Shown here: positions 27,287 to 35,358 of the stretch, piece after piece
How the letters are laid out: the number at the start of each line of letters is the position of its first letter
How positions within the stretch are numbered: position 1 is the first letter of the stretch
Notes under the pieces: generated by a model
The model's database searches: none
The model's input: the letters and a program-made list of their open reading frames with translations, nothing else
Told to the model about the DNA's origin: nothing
Made by a program: the position numbers and the translations under genes
From: Alcanivorax hongdengensis A-11-3
GTDB taxonomy: Bacteria > Pseudomonadota > Gammaproteobacteria > Pseudomonadales > Alcanivoracaceae
DNA length: 64,000 bases
Assembly (NCBI RefSeq): GCF_000300995.1
Contig: NZ_AMRJ01000007.1
Location: 1 to 64,000 of the forward strand
Reading direction: 5' to 3'

Positions 27287-28315
27287 TCAGTCACGTGATG
27301 GCGGGGGATTTTCTTCCAGCTTCCATTGCTGTACCGCCACCTGCACTTTGATCTGTTCCAGGATGTCCAGCAAGGTATCGCGCAACATGCTGTCCAGCGC
27401 CTGGCGGTCATCGCCGATGGCGGCACTGAGCATGTCCTGGAACAGTTGTTCCAGCTGCGGGCGACTGGCCGGGGAGGCCAGGTCATCGACCAACTGATCG
27501 ACAAAGGCGGTGCCGGTCTCACGCACTGCCTCGCCGAGCAGGGCGATGGCCCGCGGGCCCGCCACCGGAACGGCCGCCAGCCGCCGTCCCGCCTGGGTAC
27601 GCACCAGGGCCTCGTCGGTGAGGTGGCTGAAATACTCCGCCAGCTGTTCACGGTACTGGGCATGGCTCTTCTGGGTGGCCTGGGCGACCCGGCTGGCCGC
27701 AAAGCTGACCAGCTGGTCCCGGCGCGGCATCAGCACTTCCTTTTCGATGCGATGCAGCAGCGGGCTGCCGCCGCCCACTTCGCGCTGGGCACCATTAAGC
27801 ACATTGATGACTACCCGATCGGAAATTTCTTCCACCACGATGCCGTAGTATTTGATCAGTGTCTGACCCAGCCAGGTTTGCGACAGGTCGACGATGCCCA
27901 TGCGCTGTAGTCGAAACAGCAGGCTGACCACCCGCAATACCCGCAGCCAGCGGAAGCTGCCCACCGGGATGCAGCCGAGCAGGTCATACCAGTGGGCGAA
28001 CGGGTAGAAGAACCAGCGGTGGTAGGTGCCACGGGCGATAGCGGCAATCCAGCGAAGCGTGAACTCGGTCAGGTAAACCGCCACGAAGCACAGGTCGTAG
28101 AACAGAAAATCGGCGTGAATGCTGTCGCGATAAAAATCGTGAAAAGCGGGTGTGTAAGTGGCCAGCAGCGACTGCACCGGCGGCACCTGGAACAGCCAGT
28201 CAAACAGGATCAGTCCCAGGTTGAGAACCACCAGGGCAATCATGCCCAGGTCGATGGCAAAGCCGACCGTGTCCAGGTTCGGTTTGAGCTTTTCCGGGTG
28301 CAGCCTGATTTTCAT
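27287..28315 (-). CDS. Voltage-sensor-like membrane protein without a recognisable pore
   Basis: A 342-residue protein. The first about 150 residues hold four hydrophobic segments resembling the S1-S4 module of voltage-gated channels. S4-like residues [18 protein letters not shown] place Arg at every third position with one gap. No S5-P-S6 pore or GYGD-type filter follows. Instead, about 180 residues of charged amphipathic helix continue to the C-terminus ([19 protein letters not shown], then Ala/Leu/Gln-rich helices). The ATG at 28315 overlaps the xthA stop (ATGA). Databases often call such proteins ion transporters; a proton-channel or sensor role is possible. The function is not established. 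Confidence 0.7.
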   Translation of the reverse strand: MKIRLHPEKLKPNLDTVGFAIDLGMIALVVLNLGLILFDWLFQVPPVQSLLATYTPAFHDFYRDSIHADFLFYDLCFVAVYLTEFTLRWIAAIARGTYHRWFFYPFAHWYDLLGCIPVGSFRWLRVLRVVSLLFRLQRMGIVDLSQTWLGQTLIKYYGIVVEEISDRVVINVLNGAQREVGGGSPLLHRIEKEVLMPRRDQLVSFAASRVAQATQKSHAQYREQLAEYFSHLTDEALVRTQAGRRLAAVPVAGPRAIALLGEAVRETGTAFVDQLVDDLASPASRPQLEQLFQDMLSAAIGDDRQALDSMLRDTLLDILEQIKVQVAVQQWKLEENPPPSRD

Positions 28316-29133
28316 GAACAGCCCTGAAACCGTGCCCATACCGGGCAATGGTCAGAGGGTTTCTCCATGGCGCGGATATCGTAATCCACCCCGGTAGTGT
28401 CCAGTTTTTCCATCAAGGGCGACGTGGCCAGTACCGTATCGATGCGCAGCCCCCGTCGCGGGTCTCGCTCAAAGCCACGGGAGCGGTAATCGAACCAGGA
28501 AAAGACATCGTCGGTTTGTGGGTTTTGGTGACGGAAGGTGTCGGTAAGGCCCCAGTCAATCAGCCGTTGCCACCATTCGCGCTCTTCCGGCAGGAAGCTG
28601 GTCTTGCCTTCACGCAGCCAGCGCTTGCGGTTGGCTTCGCCAATGCCGATATCCCGGTCCGTGGAGGAGATGTTGAAGTCGCCCATGATGGCCAGTTGTT
28701 CGCCACTGTCATGGTGGTGTTGCAGGTAGTTCTGCAGATCCTGGTAAAACTTTTCCTTGGCGGGGAATTTTACCGGGTGCTCGCGATTTTCCCCCTGGGG
28801 AAAGTAACCGTTGAGGACGGTGATCAGTGAACCGTCACCATGGCGCAGTTTGCCGATGATCATGCGCCGCTGGGCGTCCTCGCCGTCGCTGGGGAAGCCG
28901 TATTGCACCTCTTCCAGTGGCTCGCGGGTGATCAGGGCAACGCCGTAATGGCCTTTCTGGCCGTGATAATAGGGGTGGTAGCCCATGTCACGTACGGCCT
29001 GTTCCGGAAATTCCGGATCGTGAACCTTGGTTTCCTGCAGACCGATCAGGGCCGGCTGATATTTGTCGATTACCGCCTGCAACTGGTGCAAACGCGCACG
29101 AATACCATTGATGTTGAATGAAATCAGGGTCAT
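28312..29133 (-). CDS. xthA: Exodeoxyribonuclease III
   Basis: A 273-residue AP endonuclease/3'-exonuclease of the EEP family for base-excision repair. The catalytic residues are in [17 protein letters not shown] (Glu), [20 protein letters not shown] (Asp, Asn) and KPSDHCPV (Asp-His). The ATG at 29133 follows AAGGAGG; upstream in-frame sequence is not needed. It is first in a likely operon with the voltage-sensor-like gene, the response regulator and the kinase. Confidence 0.94.
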   Translation of the reverse strand: MTLISFNINGIRARLHQLQAVIDKYQPALIGLQETKVHDPEFPEQAVRDMGYHPYYHGQKGHYGVALITREPLEEVQYGFPSDGEDAQRRMIIGKLRHGDGSLITVLNGYFPQGENREHPVKFPAKEKFYQDLQNYLQHHHDSGEQLAIMGDFNISSTDRDIGIGEANRKRWLREGKTSFLPEEREWWQRLIDWGLTDTFRHQNPQTDDVFSWFDYRSRGFERDPRRGLRIDTVLATSPLMEKLDTTGVDYDIRAMEKPSDHCPVWARFQGCS

Positions 29134-29261
29134 GGCGCCTCCTTGGTGGCCGCATTGTACACTACCCGGGCAGGGCGTAGGCAGGCGGATATGTGGCGCT
29201 ATTGGACATGGCCGCCGGCTCCTTGATGCCGGTATCATGAATGTTTTTTCCGGGAGCGGTC

Positions 29262-30068
29262 ATGTCTGCAGTTTCTACCGGGCGCCAGGTGCTGGCCTTT
29301 GCCCATGCCAACGGGATTCCCGGCCACAGCTACGATACCTTTCTGGCGCCGCTGGCCGACGATTTTGATCTGCACATCGTTGACCGGCTTGGTCATGATC
29401 CCGCCTATCCGGTGGATGCCGGTTGGCACAGTCTCAGCCTGGAGCTGGAGGCGCAGTTGGCCCCGTTGCGCAAACCCCTGGTGGGCGCCGGACACTCGCT
29501 GGGATCGGTGTTGATGTATCTGGTTGCCCAGCGTCACCCGGACTGGTTCTCTGCGCTTATCATGCTCGACCCGCCGATGATGAATGGCTGGCACGGCGTC
29601 ATGATTCATCTTGCCAAGCTTGCCGGGCAGGTGGACAGGGTGACCCCGGCAGGCAAAAGCCGGGGGCGGCTGGATTTCTGGCCGGACTGGGCGTCCGTGG
29701 AAAGTTACTTTCATTCCCGCGGGCTGTTCCGGGCCTTTGATCCACGCTGTCTCAAGGATTACCTGAACGCGGGCCTGGAGCCGTGCAAAGGCGGCTGGCG
29801 GCTGCGCTTTCGACCGGAAGTGGAAGTGGCGATTTTCCGCGAAACCCCCACTGCGGCGACCCGCATGCCCCGGCTCAAGGTGCCCGGTGCGATCATTACC
29901 GGCAAGGACTCACCGTCGCCATTCCTGCACAGTGCTCGCCGCCACGTCCGTCGTCACGGCATGTTGCACCGCCTGGCGGAGGGCTCACATATGTACCCGC
30001 TGGAAAAACCGGAACAGACGCTGGCGTTGATGCGCGACACCCTGGCGGCATTGCTGGAGCGATCATGA
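29262..30068 (+). CDS. Alpha/beta-hydrolase fold protein
   Basis: A 268-residue hydrolase. HANGIPGHSYD is the oxyanion-hole region, the nucleophile elbow is GAGHSLGSV (Ser near residue 88), and EGSHMYPLEKP near the C-terminus supplies the catalytic His. The substrate is unknown. The ATG at 29262 follows GGAGCGGTC. It overlaps the next hydrolase gene by four bases (ATGA), so two distinct hydrolases are translationally coupled. It is divergent from xthA. Confidence 0.8.
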   Translation: MSAVSTGRQVLAFAHANGIPGHSYDTFLAPLADDFDLHIVDRLGHDPAYPVDAGWHSLSLELEAQLAPLRKPLVGAGHSLGSVLMYLVAQRHPDWFSALIMLDPPMMNGWHGVMIHLAKLAGQVDRVTPAGKSRGRLDFWPDWASVESYFHSRGLFRAFDPRCLKDYLNAGLEPCKGGWRLRFRPEVEVAIFRETPTAATRMPRLKVPGAIITGKDSPSPFLHSARRHVRRHGMLHRLAEGSHMYPLEKPEQTLALMRDTLAALLERS

Positions 30069-30931
30069 TGATGGGGGCCCGGGAAAGACAGTTTCAGGTT
30101 TATGGACAAACCCTGGCCGCACTGCAATGGCCCGGGGAGGGCGAGCCGATTCTGGCATTGCACGGCTGGCTGGATAACGCCGCCTCTTTTGTGCCCCTGG
30201 CTCGAGTCCTGGGGCGTCCGCTGCTGGCACTGGATTTTTCCGGGCATGGCCATTCGGACCACCGCCCGGACGGTGTGGTCACGCATCTGGTGGATCATGT
30301 CCGTGATGTGCTGGCGGTGGTGGATCAGTTGGGCTGGCAACGGTTTACCCTGATCGGCCATTCCATGGGCGCGGGCATCGCCTGTCTGTTTTCCGCTGCC
30401 TGCCCGGAACGGGTGTCTCGGCTGGTGCTGATCGAGGGGCTCGGGCCGCCCAGTACGGCACCGTCGGAGGTGGCCAGTACCCTGCGCAAGGCACTGGATG
30501 ATATGGGCGCGCTGGCCAGCAAGAGCAAACCGGTTTACCCGCACATCAGTGAGGCAGTGGATGCGCGTACCAAAGGGTTTGGCGGGCTCAGCCGTGAGGC
30601 CTCGTCGCTGCTCACCGAGCGGGGGCTGATGCCGGTGGCCGGTGGCTGGACCTGGCGCGCCGACAGCCGTTTGCGGTTGACCTCGTCGCTCCGGCTCACC
30701 GAGGAGCAGGTGGAGGGGTTTATCCGGGCCATTGGGGCCCCGGTTTGCCTGATTCTGGGCGAGCAGGGCATGGGTGGTAACGGCATGTTCGATCATCGTC
30801 TGGCCTGGTTGCAGGACGCAGAGGTGGTCAGATTGCCAGGCCGTCATCATTTGCATATGGAAAGCCCCGAGCCGGTGGCCGCGGCCATCAACGACTTTCT
30901 GGCGCGTCACCCCACGGCGCCACAAAACTGA
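30065..30931 (+). CDS. Alpha/beta hydrolase (esterase/MhpC-like)
   Basis: A 288-residue hydrolase. ILALHGWLDNAASF is the oxyanion region, LIGHSMGAGIA holds the nucleophile Ser, and GRHHLHMESPEPVAAAI provides the C-terminal His. The likely Asp lies near LILGEQ. It belongs to the abhydrolase family 1 group with lipid or aromatic esterase members; the exact substrate is unknown. The start overlaps the previous stop within ATGATGATG; the first ATG (30065) has GGAG 6 nt upstream. It is a different family branch from its partner, not an evident duplicate. Confidence 0.82.
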   Translation: MMMGARERQFQVYGQTLAALQWPGEGEPILALHGWLDNAASFVPLARVLGRPLLALDFSGHGHSDHRPDGVVTHLVDHVRDVLAVVDQLGWQRFTLIGHSMGAGIACLFSAACPERVSRLVLIEGLGPPSTAPSEVASTLRKALDDMGALASKSKPVYPHISEAVDARTKGFGGLSREASSLLTERGLMPVAGGWTWRADSRLRLTSSLRLTEEQVEGFIRAIGAPVCLILGEQGMGGNGMFDHRLAWLQDAEVVRLPGRHHLHMESPEPVAAAINDFLARHPTAPQN

Positions 30932-31035
30932 CCAAAACCACCAGCGTCGGTGATGGCCCTGCCTGAAAGGGTCATGGTGTGTCGACGGCCGCTGTCGCTA
31001 AGCTGCCTGAAAAGTCGCATGCAGGAGAATTGCCG

Positions 31036-31497
31036 ATGAAAGTGGTTGAGGCCGCAACGCTGACAGAGTTTGTCGGTCAGCAGCTGGGAGCGTCCGAGTG
31101 GTTCGAGATTGATCAGGGCAGAATCAACGCCTTTGCCGATGCCACTCTGGATCACCAGTTTATTCATGTGGACCCGGAGCGGGCGAAAAGCACGCCCTTT
31201 GGGGGCACCATCGCCCATGGTTATCTGACGCTGTCGCTGTTGCCTTACCTGCAAGCCTCCATCGAGAATTTTCTCATGCCCAAGGGCATGAAAATGGCCA
31301 TGAACTACGGGTTCGACAAATTGCGTTTCATGGCACCGGTGAAGGTCAACAAGCGGGTGCGTGCGGTGGCGTCACTGATGGAGGCCACCGAGAAAAAGCC
31401 GGGCCAGTGGCTGCTCAAGTTCAACTTTACCGTGGAAATCGAAGGCGAAGACAAGCCGGCCCTGGTGGCAGAGTGGCTGTTGATGTATTTCGTTTGA
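31036..31497 (+). CDS. MaoC-like (R)-specific enoyl-CoA hydratase
   Basis: A 153-residue single hot-dog-fold dehydratase. The catalytic pair Asp39 and His44 sits in FADATLDHQFIHVD, the standard hydratase-2 pattern, and PFGGTIAHGYLTLSLLP is the following motif. It should hydrate trans-2-enoyl-CoA to (R)-3-hydroxyacyl-CoA, linking beta-oxidation to polyhydroxyalkanoate or other lipid routes. The ATG at 31036 follows AGGAGAATTGCCG. The longer upstream frame has no ribosome-binding site. Confidence 0.88.
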   Translation: MKVVEAATLTEFVGQQLGASEWFEIDQGRINAFADATLDHQFIHVDPERAKSTPFGGTIAHGYLTLSLLPYLQASIENFLMPKGMKMAMNYGFDKLRFMAPVKVNKRVRAVASLMEATEKKPGQWLLKFNFTVEIEGEDKPALVAEWLLMYFV

Positions 31498-31563
31498 TCC
31501 CACCCGCCTCGTTTACGTAAATACCCTCATCCAGGGCTGGCAGGTTTGCCGGCCCTGTCGGTA

Positions 31564-31579
31564 TCATGATTAATCATGA
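31564..31579. promoter_or_regulatory. Perfect 16-bp palindrome, candidate operator
   Basis: TCATGATTAATCATGA is a perfect palindrome in the spacer before the hydrolase-like/REC/DUF2505 operon, about 110 bp upstream of its first gene. It could bind a dimeric regulator. No family assignment is possible from sequence alone. Confidence 0.5.
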
Positions 31580-31616
31580 GTTTGCTAGCCCGTGGTGGCC
31601 TTTGTGGCCTGTGGCA

Positions 31617-31668
31617 GGCAAACGGCCGTTATTGAAAACGCTGCCGTTTGCCGGGCATGGCCCGGCAA
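31617..31668 (+). promoter_or_regulatory. Overlapping alternative hairpins before the 31689 gene
   Basis: Stem A is GGCAAACGGC (31617-31626) with GCCGTTTGCC (31643-31652). Stem B is TTGCCGGGC (31648-31656) with GCCCGGCAA (31660-31668). They share 31648-31652 and cannot both form fully. Stem B ends 6 nt before the AAGGA site (31675-31679), so the choice could affect translation. The switch role is inferred. Confidence 0.45.
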
Positions 31669-31688
31669 GACAGTAAGGACAACAATAA

Positions 31689-32633
31689 ATGAGGCATCGT
31701 ACGCGCCAGTGGTTGCGACAGCTGGTTGATAACCGCTCGTCCATTCGCCGGGATCTGTTGCTGGGACTGAGCCATGCCCGGGATATTCCGCGCCTGATCA
31801 TGCCGGTGCGCAGCGAAGCCGGTTGTCGTTCGGAATTGCAGTGGCGCTCCTATCCCAGTTTCAGTGATGCCGCCTTGTCCCTGTTTCAGTTGCTGGTCCC
31901 CGGTGACCGGGAATCGATCAGCCAGGGCACGCTGGTCTGCCAACCGGAGCGTGCTCCCCGGCAGGATGACGCCACACGCTGGTTTTTCATTAATGGCCTG
32001 GGCTCCGCCGGCCCGGTGGCGATACTCAACGCCAGTGAAATTGCGCGGATTTTCCGGCGTCCGGTGCATCTGATTCATACCCCCACCTGGGGCCTGGTGG
32101 GCGACCTGATGGCCTCCATTACTGCCCGCACCCTGCGCAAGGATGGCAAGCTCTCGCGCCCGGCTCTGCATGTTCTGGTGGAAGCACTGGAGCGCCATGA
32201 GCGAGTGATTCTGATCAGCCACTCTCAGGGCACCATCGTGGCCAGCTACATCGTGCGCAAGTTGCTGCGCCACGAAAGCACCCGCCCGCTGGTGAAGAAA
32301 CTGGAGCTTTACTGTATTGGCGGAGTGGCCGACAGCCTGGATGTGGACCCGGCCCTGTCACTGGCAGCGGGCCATCCGGTGCCCTATGTAGAGCATTTCG
32401 CCAATGGCCGTGATTACCTGGCGCAGGTGGGCATTCTCTCTCACCTGGACAGTACTGCCGGTACCCTCTATTGCCTGGCCAATCGCTCCGGTCATTTGCT
32501 CAACCGTCATTATCTTGCCGGTATTGCTCGGGGGGACTACTGCCAGGGTCGCTCGCGGCTCTATCAATATGTTCGCGGGCGGCAACCGGCGTTACGGCGC
32601 ACCGAGTCAGCGCTGCCGGGCCGGGCAGGGTGA
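31689..32633 (+). CDS. Alpha/beta-hydrolase-like protein with GxSxG-type elbow, function unknown
   Basis: A 314-residue protein without a signal peptide. Residues about 95-190 resemble an alpha/beta hydrolase core: FFINGLGSAGPVAIL as a possible oxyanion region and ILISHSQGTIVASYI with the nucleophile-elbow Ser in HSQG. That would place it with lipase- or esterase-like proteins, but no clear catalytic Asp/His pair is evident. The N-terminus is basic (RHRTRQWLRQLVDNR), compatible with membrane surface contact. It is the first of three tightly linked genes with a REC/degenerate-GGDEF protein and a DUF2505 protein. I do not recognise a named family. Confidence 0.6.
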   Translation: MRHRTRQWLRQLVDNRSSIRRDLLLGLSHARDIPRLIMPVRSEAGCRSELQWRSYPSFSDAALSLFQLLVPGDRESISQGTLVCQPERAPRQDDATRWFFINGLGSAGPVAILNASEIARIFRRPVHLIHTPTWGLVGDLMASITARTLRKDGKLSRPALHVLVEALERHERVILISHSQGTIVASYIVRKLLRHESTRPLVKKLELYCIGGVADSLDVDPALSLAAGHPVPYVEHFANGRDYLAQVGILSHLDSTAGTLYCLANRSGHLLNRHYLAGIARGDYCQGRSRLYQYVRGRQPALRRTESALPGRAG

Positions 32634-32638
32634 GCGCC

Positions 32639-33724
32639 ATGGAACGGGATCAACGCCCTTTGCTGTTGTTCGTCGATGATTCGCGCGTCATGCGTCTGGC
32701 GGCGGAAAAAATGCTCGGTAACGAGTTCCGTGTGGATGTGGCGGAAGACGGGCTTCGCGCCTGGCAGATGATTCGCAACAATCCCTCCATCTCCGTGGTC
32801 TTCACCGACCTGGCCATGCCGGAAATGGATGGTTTTACGCTACTCAAGACCATTCGCACCAGTGATGACGACGGTGTCGCCGGCCTGCCGGTGATCATAG
32901 TCACCGGCGCGGAAAACGATGAGCAGGCGCGCAGTGAAGCGCTGCGCCTGGGGGCCACGGACTTTATCAGCAAGCCGTTCAACTCCACTGACCTGCTGGC
33001 CCGGGCCCGGGCCCACGCCAATTACCAGCGTGAGCGCAAGTTGCTGGTGCGCCAGGCCATGATTGATCCGCTCACGCGTCTGGGCAATCGGCGCTACCTG
33101 CAACACCGTCTGCGCCAGGAATTGTCGCTGGCGGCTCGCCAGCATTATGCCCTGTCCGTGGCGCAGCTGGAGGTGCATCAGTTCAATCAGTTATTCATGC
33201 GCCTGGGCAAGGAGCGGGCGGATCGGGTGCTGCTGCGACTGGCCCGCACGCTAAGGGGGCTGATTCGCAAGGAAGATTCCATTGCCCGGACCAGCGTGGC
33301 GCAATTTACCGTGCTGTTGCCCAGCGCCGGATCGCAGGGCGCCCAGCGCTTTGTGGAGCGGGCCATGAAGGCGGCGGCGGAGCTGGCCTTCCAGTACCAG
33401 GGGCAGGTGATCCGTTTGCCGCTGACGGCGGCCATTCACACCCCCACCGCCCATACCGGTCTGACCGTACGGCCGGTACTGGAGACACTGGCGAACCAGG
33501 CCTCACAGGCCCGTGAAGCGGGCGCCGGTATGGTGGTCAGTGACAAGAGCCTGGCCCAGGCCGGTGAGGCCCGGCCCGAGCCCATGAACGTAGAACAGGC
33601 CCTGGGATTGCTGGCGGCGGGCAAGACCCGGCTGGTGATCGGGGCATTACCGGATTTGAAGCGCCAGCTGACGCCGTTGTTACGATTGATGCGCAGCGTG
33701 GCGCAGGAGCAGGAGAGACCATGA
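32639..33724 (+). CDS. Response regulator with degenerate GGDEF domain
   Basis: A 361-residue protein. The N-terminal receiver is intact: D13-D14, phospho-Asp D57, T89 and K112. A C-terminal GGDEF-like domain starts at DPLTRLGNRRYL (143-154). In the active-site turn SVAQF (219-223) replaces GGDEF, and the first metal Asp position reads LEVHQF, so cyclase activity is not expected. It may be a receptor or scaffold whose fold is reused. The ATG at 32639 was chosen because AGGGTGAG lies upstream; a GTG at 32630 that overlaps the previous stop is an alternative. It overlaps the DUF2505 gene (ATGA). Confidence 0.85.
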   Translation: MERDQRPLLLFVDDSRVMRLAAEKMLGNEFRVDVAEDGLRAWQMIRNNPSISVVFTDLAMPEMDGFTLLKTIRTSDDDGVAGLPVIIVTGAENDEQARSEALRLGATDFISKPFNSTDLLARARAHANYQRERKLLVRQAMIDPLTRLGNRRYLQHRLRQELSLAARQHYALSVAQLEVHQFNQLFMRLGKERADRVLLRLARTLRGLIRKEDSIARTSVAQFTVLLPSAGSQGAQRFVERAMKAAAELAFQYQGQVIRLPLTAAIHTPTAHTGLTVRPVLETLANQASQAREAGAGMVVSDKSLAQAGEARPEPMNVEQALGLLAAGKTRLVIGALPDLKRQLTPLLRLMRSVAQEQERP

Positions 33725-34227
33725 AAGTGACGGTGGATCGTCAGTTCGACATCGGCGTGGACCGCATGTACGAGATTTTCACCAGCAAGGACTTTTTCGA
33801 GCAGCGCTTTGCCTGGGGCAAGGTGCATGATTACCGTTTCGATGCTTTCGAGCGCACCGCCGGTGGCTTCCTGGTGCGCATTATTCAGCCGGTCAGTATC
33901 CGCACCGACAAGGTGCCGGGCTTCGCACGCAAATTGCTGCCGTCCCGGGCCGACCTGCTTACCGAATTTCTCTGGCACAGCCAGGATGATGCCGGTCCGC
34001 ATCAGGCCGACTACCGTTTTCAGCTCGGCAATGTGCCGGTCAAGGTCAGTGGCATCATGCGTCTGGCCGGTGATGGTCAGCAATGCCGCCAGCATACCCA
34101 GGTGGAGGTCAGTTCCAGCGTGCCGCTGGTAGGGCGCAAACTGGTGGAACTGATTGCGCCCAAGGTGGATGACGCCCTGGAAGGGGACTACCGGCAGACG
34201 CGGCGTTATCTGGAGCAGTGTCTATAG
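33721..34227 (+). CDS. DUF2505-family protein
   Basis: A 168-residue soluble protein matching the DUF2505 family (START/SRPBCC-like helix-grip fold): MKVTVDRQFDIGVDRMYEI start, FFEQRFA, and a C-terminal amphipathic helix VDDALEGDYRQTRRYLEQ. Such folds bind hydrophobic ligands; the ligand is unknown. It is translationally coupled to the REC/degenerate-GGDEF protein by an ATGA overlap, so the two are likely to work together. Confidence 0.75.
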   Translation: MKVTVDRQFDIGVDRMYEIFTSKDFFEQRFAWGKVHDYRFDAFERTAGGFLVRIIQPVSIRTDKVPGFARKLLPSRADLLTEFLWHSQDDAGPHQADYRFQLGNVPVKVSGIMRLAGDGQQCRQHTQVEVSSSVPLVGRKLVELIAPKVDDALEGDYRQTRRYLEQCL

Positions 34228-34252
34228 TGACCCGCCGGGTTTTCCGGCTTCC

Positions 34253-35044
34253 CTAACGCCGATACTTTTCGCCCAGCCGGCGCATTCGCTGGCGCCAGCG
34301 GCCACGGAACCAGCGTCGCTGAAACCAGTGATGGCCGGCGGTATCGGGCAGATGATGCAGAGGCTTGCGACCGATGGTAGCGAGAATCTGCTGGGCCAGC
34401 TGACGGGTTTCCAGGCGGGCATTATCGATCTCCCGCTCCAGCCGAATCCGCGATAGCGGATCCGTCGCCAGGGGCGGCAGACTCCCGCGGGTCAGTGGTA
34501 TTGAAATCAGGCTGACCTGAATCCCGAGGCCGGCGAGTTCCGCATCCAGACTTTCGCTGAGCGCGGCAATGGCACCGCCGGTGACGGCATTGGCGCTGCG
34601 CAGCGGCTCGGGGATCACCCCCTGTTGACTGATGACATTGAGCAGGCAGCCGCTGCGCTGGCGCTTCATGGTGGCAACCGCCGACTGGCAACTGTACACC
34701 GTGGCCATCAGCTGTTCATTGAGCAGGGTCTGCCACAGGCCCGGGTCGATGGCCTCGAAGGGGCCGCTGACCGGCGTGTGGGCCAGGTTAATGACCACAT
34801 CCAGGCGCTGCCAGCGGCGCAGAATCCGTTCCATGGCCTGCTGGATTTCACCGCGTCGGCCCTGGCTGACTGGCATGAACAGGGCTTCGTGCCCCTCGGA
34901 ATGCAATTGCTGGCATATCTGATTGCCCAGATGCGCATCGGCATCGGCAATCGCCGTGCGAAAGCGGCCACCGGCCTGTTGCGCCAGTGCCTGGCCCAGC
35001 GGCGTTGTGCCCCCCAGAATCAGCAAGGTCGGCAATTGCTTCAA
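34253..35044 (-). CDS. SDR-family protein lacking the catalytic Tyr/Lys
   Basis: A 263-residue short-chain dehydrogenase fold. The cofactor loop is altered (LILGGTTPLGQALA). NLAHT replaces NNAG, and the Ser of the catalytic triad survives in NVIS. The segment 13-17 residues later reads NAVTG, so the Tyr-x3-Lys pair is missing. It could be a regulatory or structural SDR rather than an oxidoreductase. The C-terminus is very Arg-rich (about 13 of the last 30 residues). The start codon is TTG at 35044 with GGGAGACG upstream. It is divergent from a small membrane-protein gene across a twin-operator region. Confidence 0.75.
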   Translation of the reverse strand: MKQLPTLLILGGTTPLGQALAQQAGGRFRTAIADADAHLGNQICQQLHSEGHEALFMPVSQGRRGEIQQAMERILRRWQRLDVVINLAHTPVSGPFEAIDPGLWQTLLNEQLMATVYSCQSAVATMKRQRSGCLLNVISQQGVIPEPLRSANAVTGGAIAALSESLDAELAGLGIQVSLISIPLTRGSLPPLATDPLSRIRLEREIDNARLETRQLAQQILATIGRKPLHHLPDTAGHHWFQRRWFRGRWRQRMRRLGEKYRR

Positions 35045-35071
35045 AGGTGCGTCTCCCGTTTCGCAAAAGAT

Positions 35072-35120
35072 GTGAACAAGTGTTGACTTTCGGAATTTGT
35101 AAAAGCTAACATGTGTTCAC
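35072..35120. promoter_or_regulatory. Promoter flanked by twin AACA-N2-TGTT operators
   Basis: TTGACT (35083-35088), an 18-bp spacer and TAACAT (35107-35112) form a promoter toward the small membrane-protein gene. Two copies of AACANNTGTT, at 35075-35084 and 35108-35117, overlap its -35 and -10. Their centres are 33 bp apart, about three helical turns. An outer pair GTGAACA/TGTTCAC encloses both. This looks like a site for a dimeric repressor. The same region serves the divergent SDR gene. Confidence 0.6.
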
Positions 35121-35148
35121 TGATTAGGGAACGAGGAGGGATTTAATC

Positions 35149-35352
35149 ATGTTTGTACGCCACGTTATCAAGGATGTCCTGTTTTTGCTGGTTGCTCTGG
35201 CAGCCATGATTGCCCTGGTCCACGCCATTGCCGCTGACGGTCAAAACCTGTTCGCCGCCATGGTGGTTTTCGCCGCGATGGTGCCGGTTGTCGGCAGTGC
35301 CGCGGTGGCGCTCAAGCGCGACTGGGACAGCCGTGACAGCCTGATGCACTAA
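35149..35352 (+). CDS. Small two-helix membrane protein
   Basis: A 67-residue protein with two hydrophobic segments (about residues 8-28 and 34-54) and a charged C-terminal tail (LKRDWDSRDSLMH). GAGGAGGG precedes the ATG, and a repressible-looking promoter lies upstream. I do not recognise the family; the small size and regulated promoter suggest a modulator or stress-related membrane protein, but no function can be stated. Confidence 0.6.
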   Translation: MFVRHVIKDVLFLLVALAAMIALVHAIAADGQNLFAAMVVFAAMVPVVGSAAVALKRDWDSRDSLMH

Positions 35353-35358
35353 CCCCTG

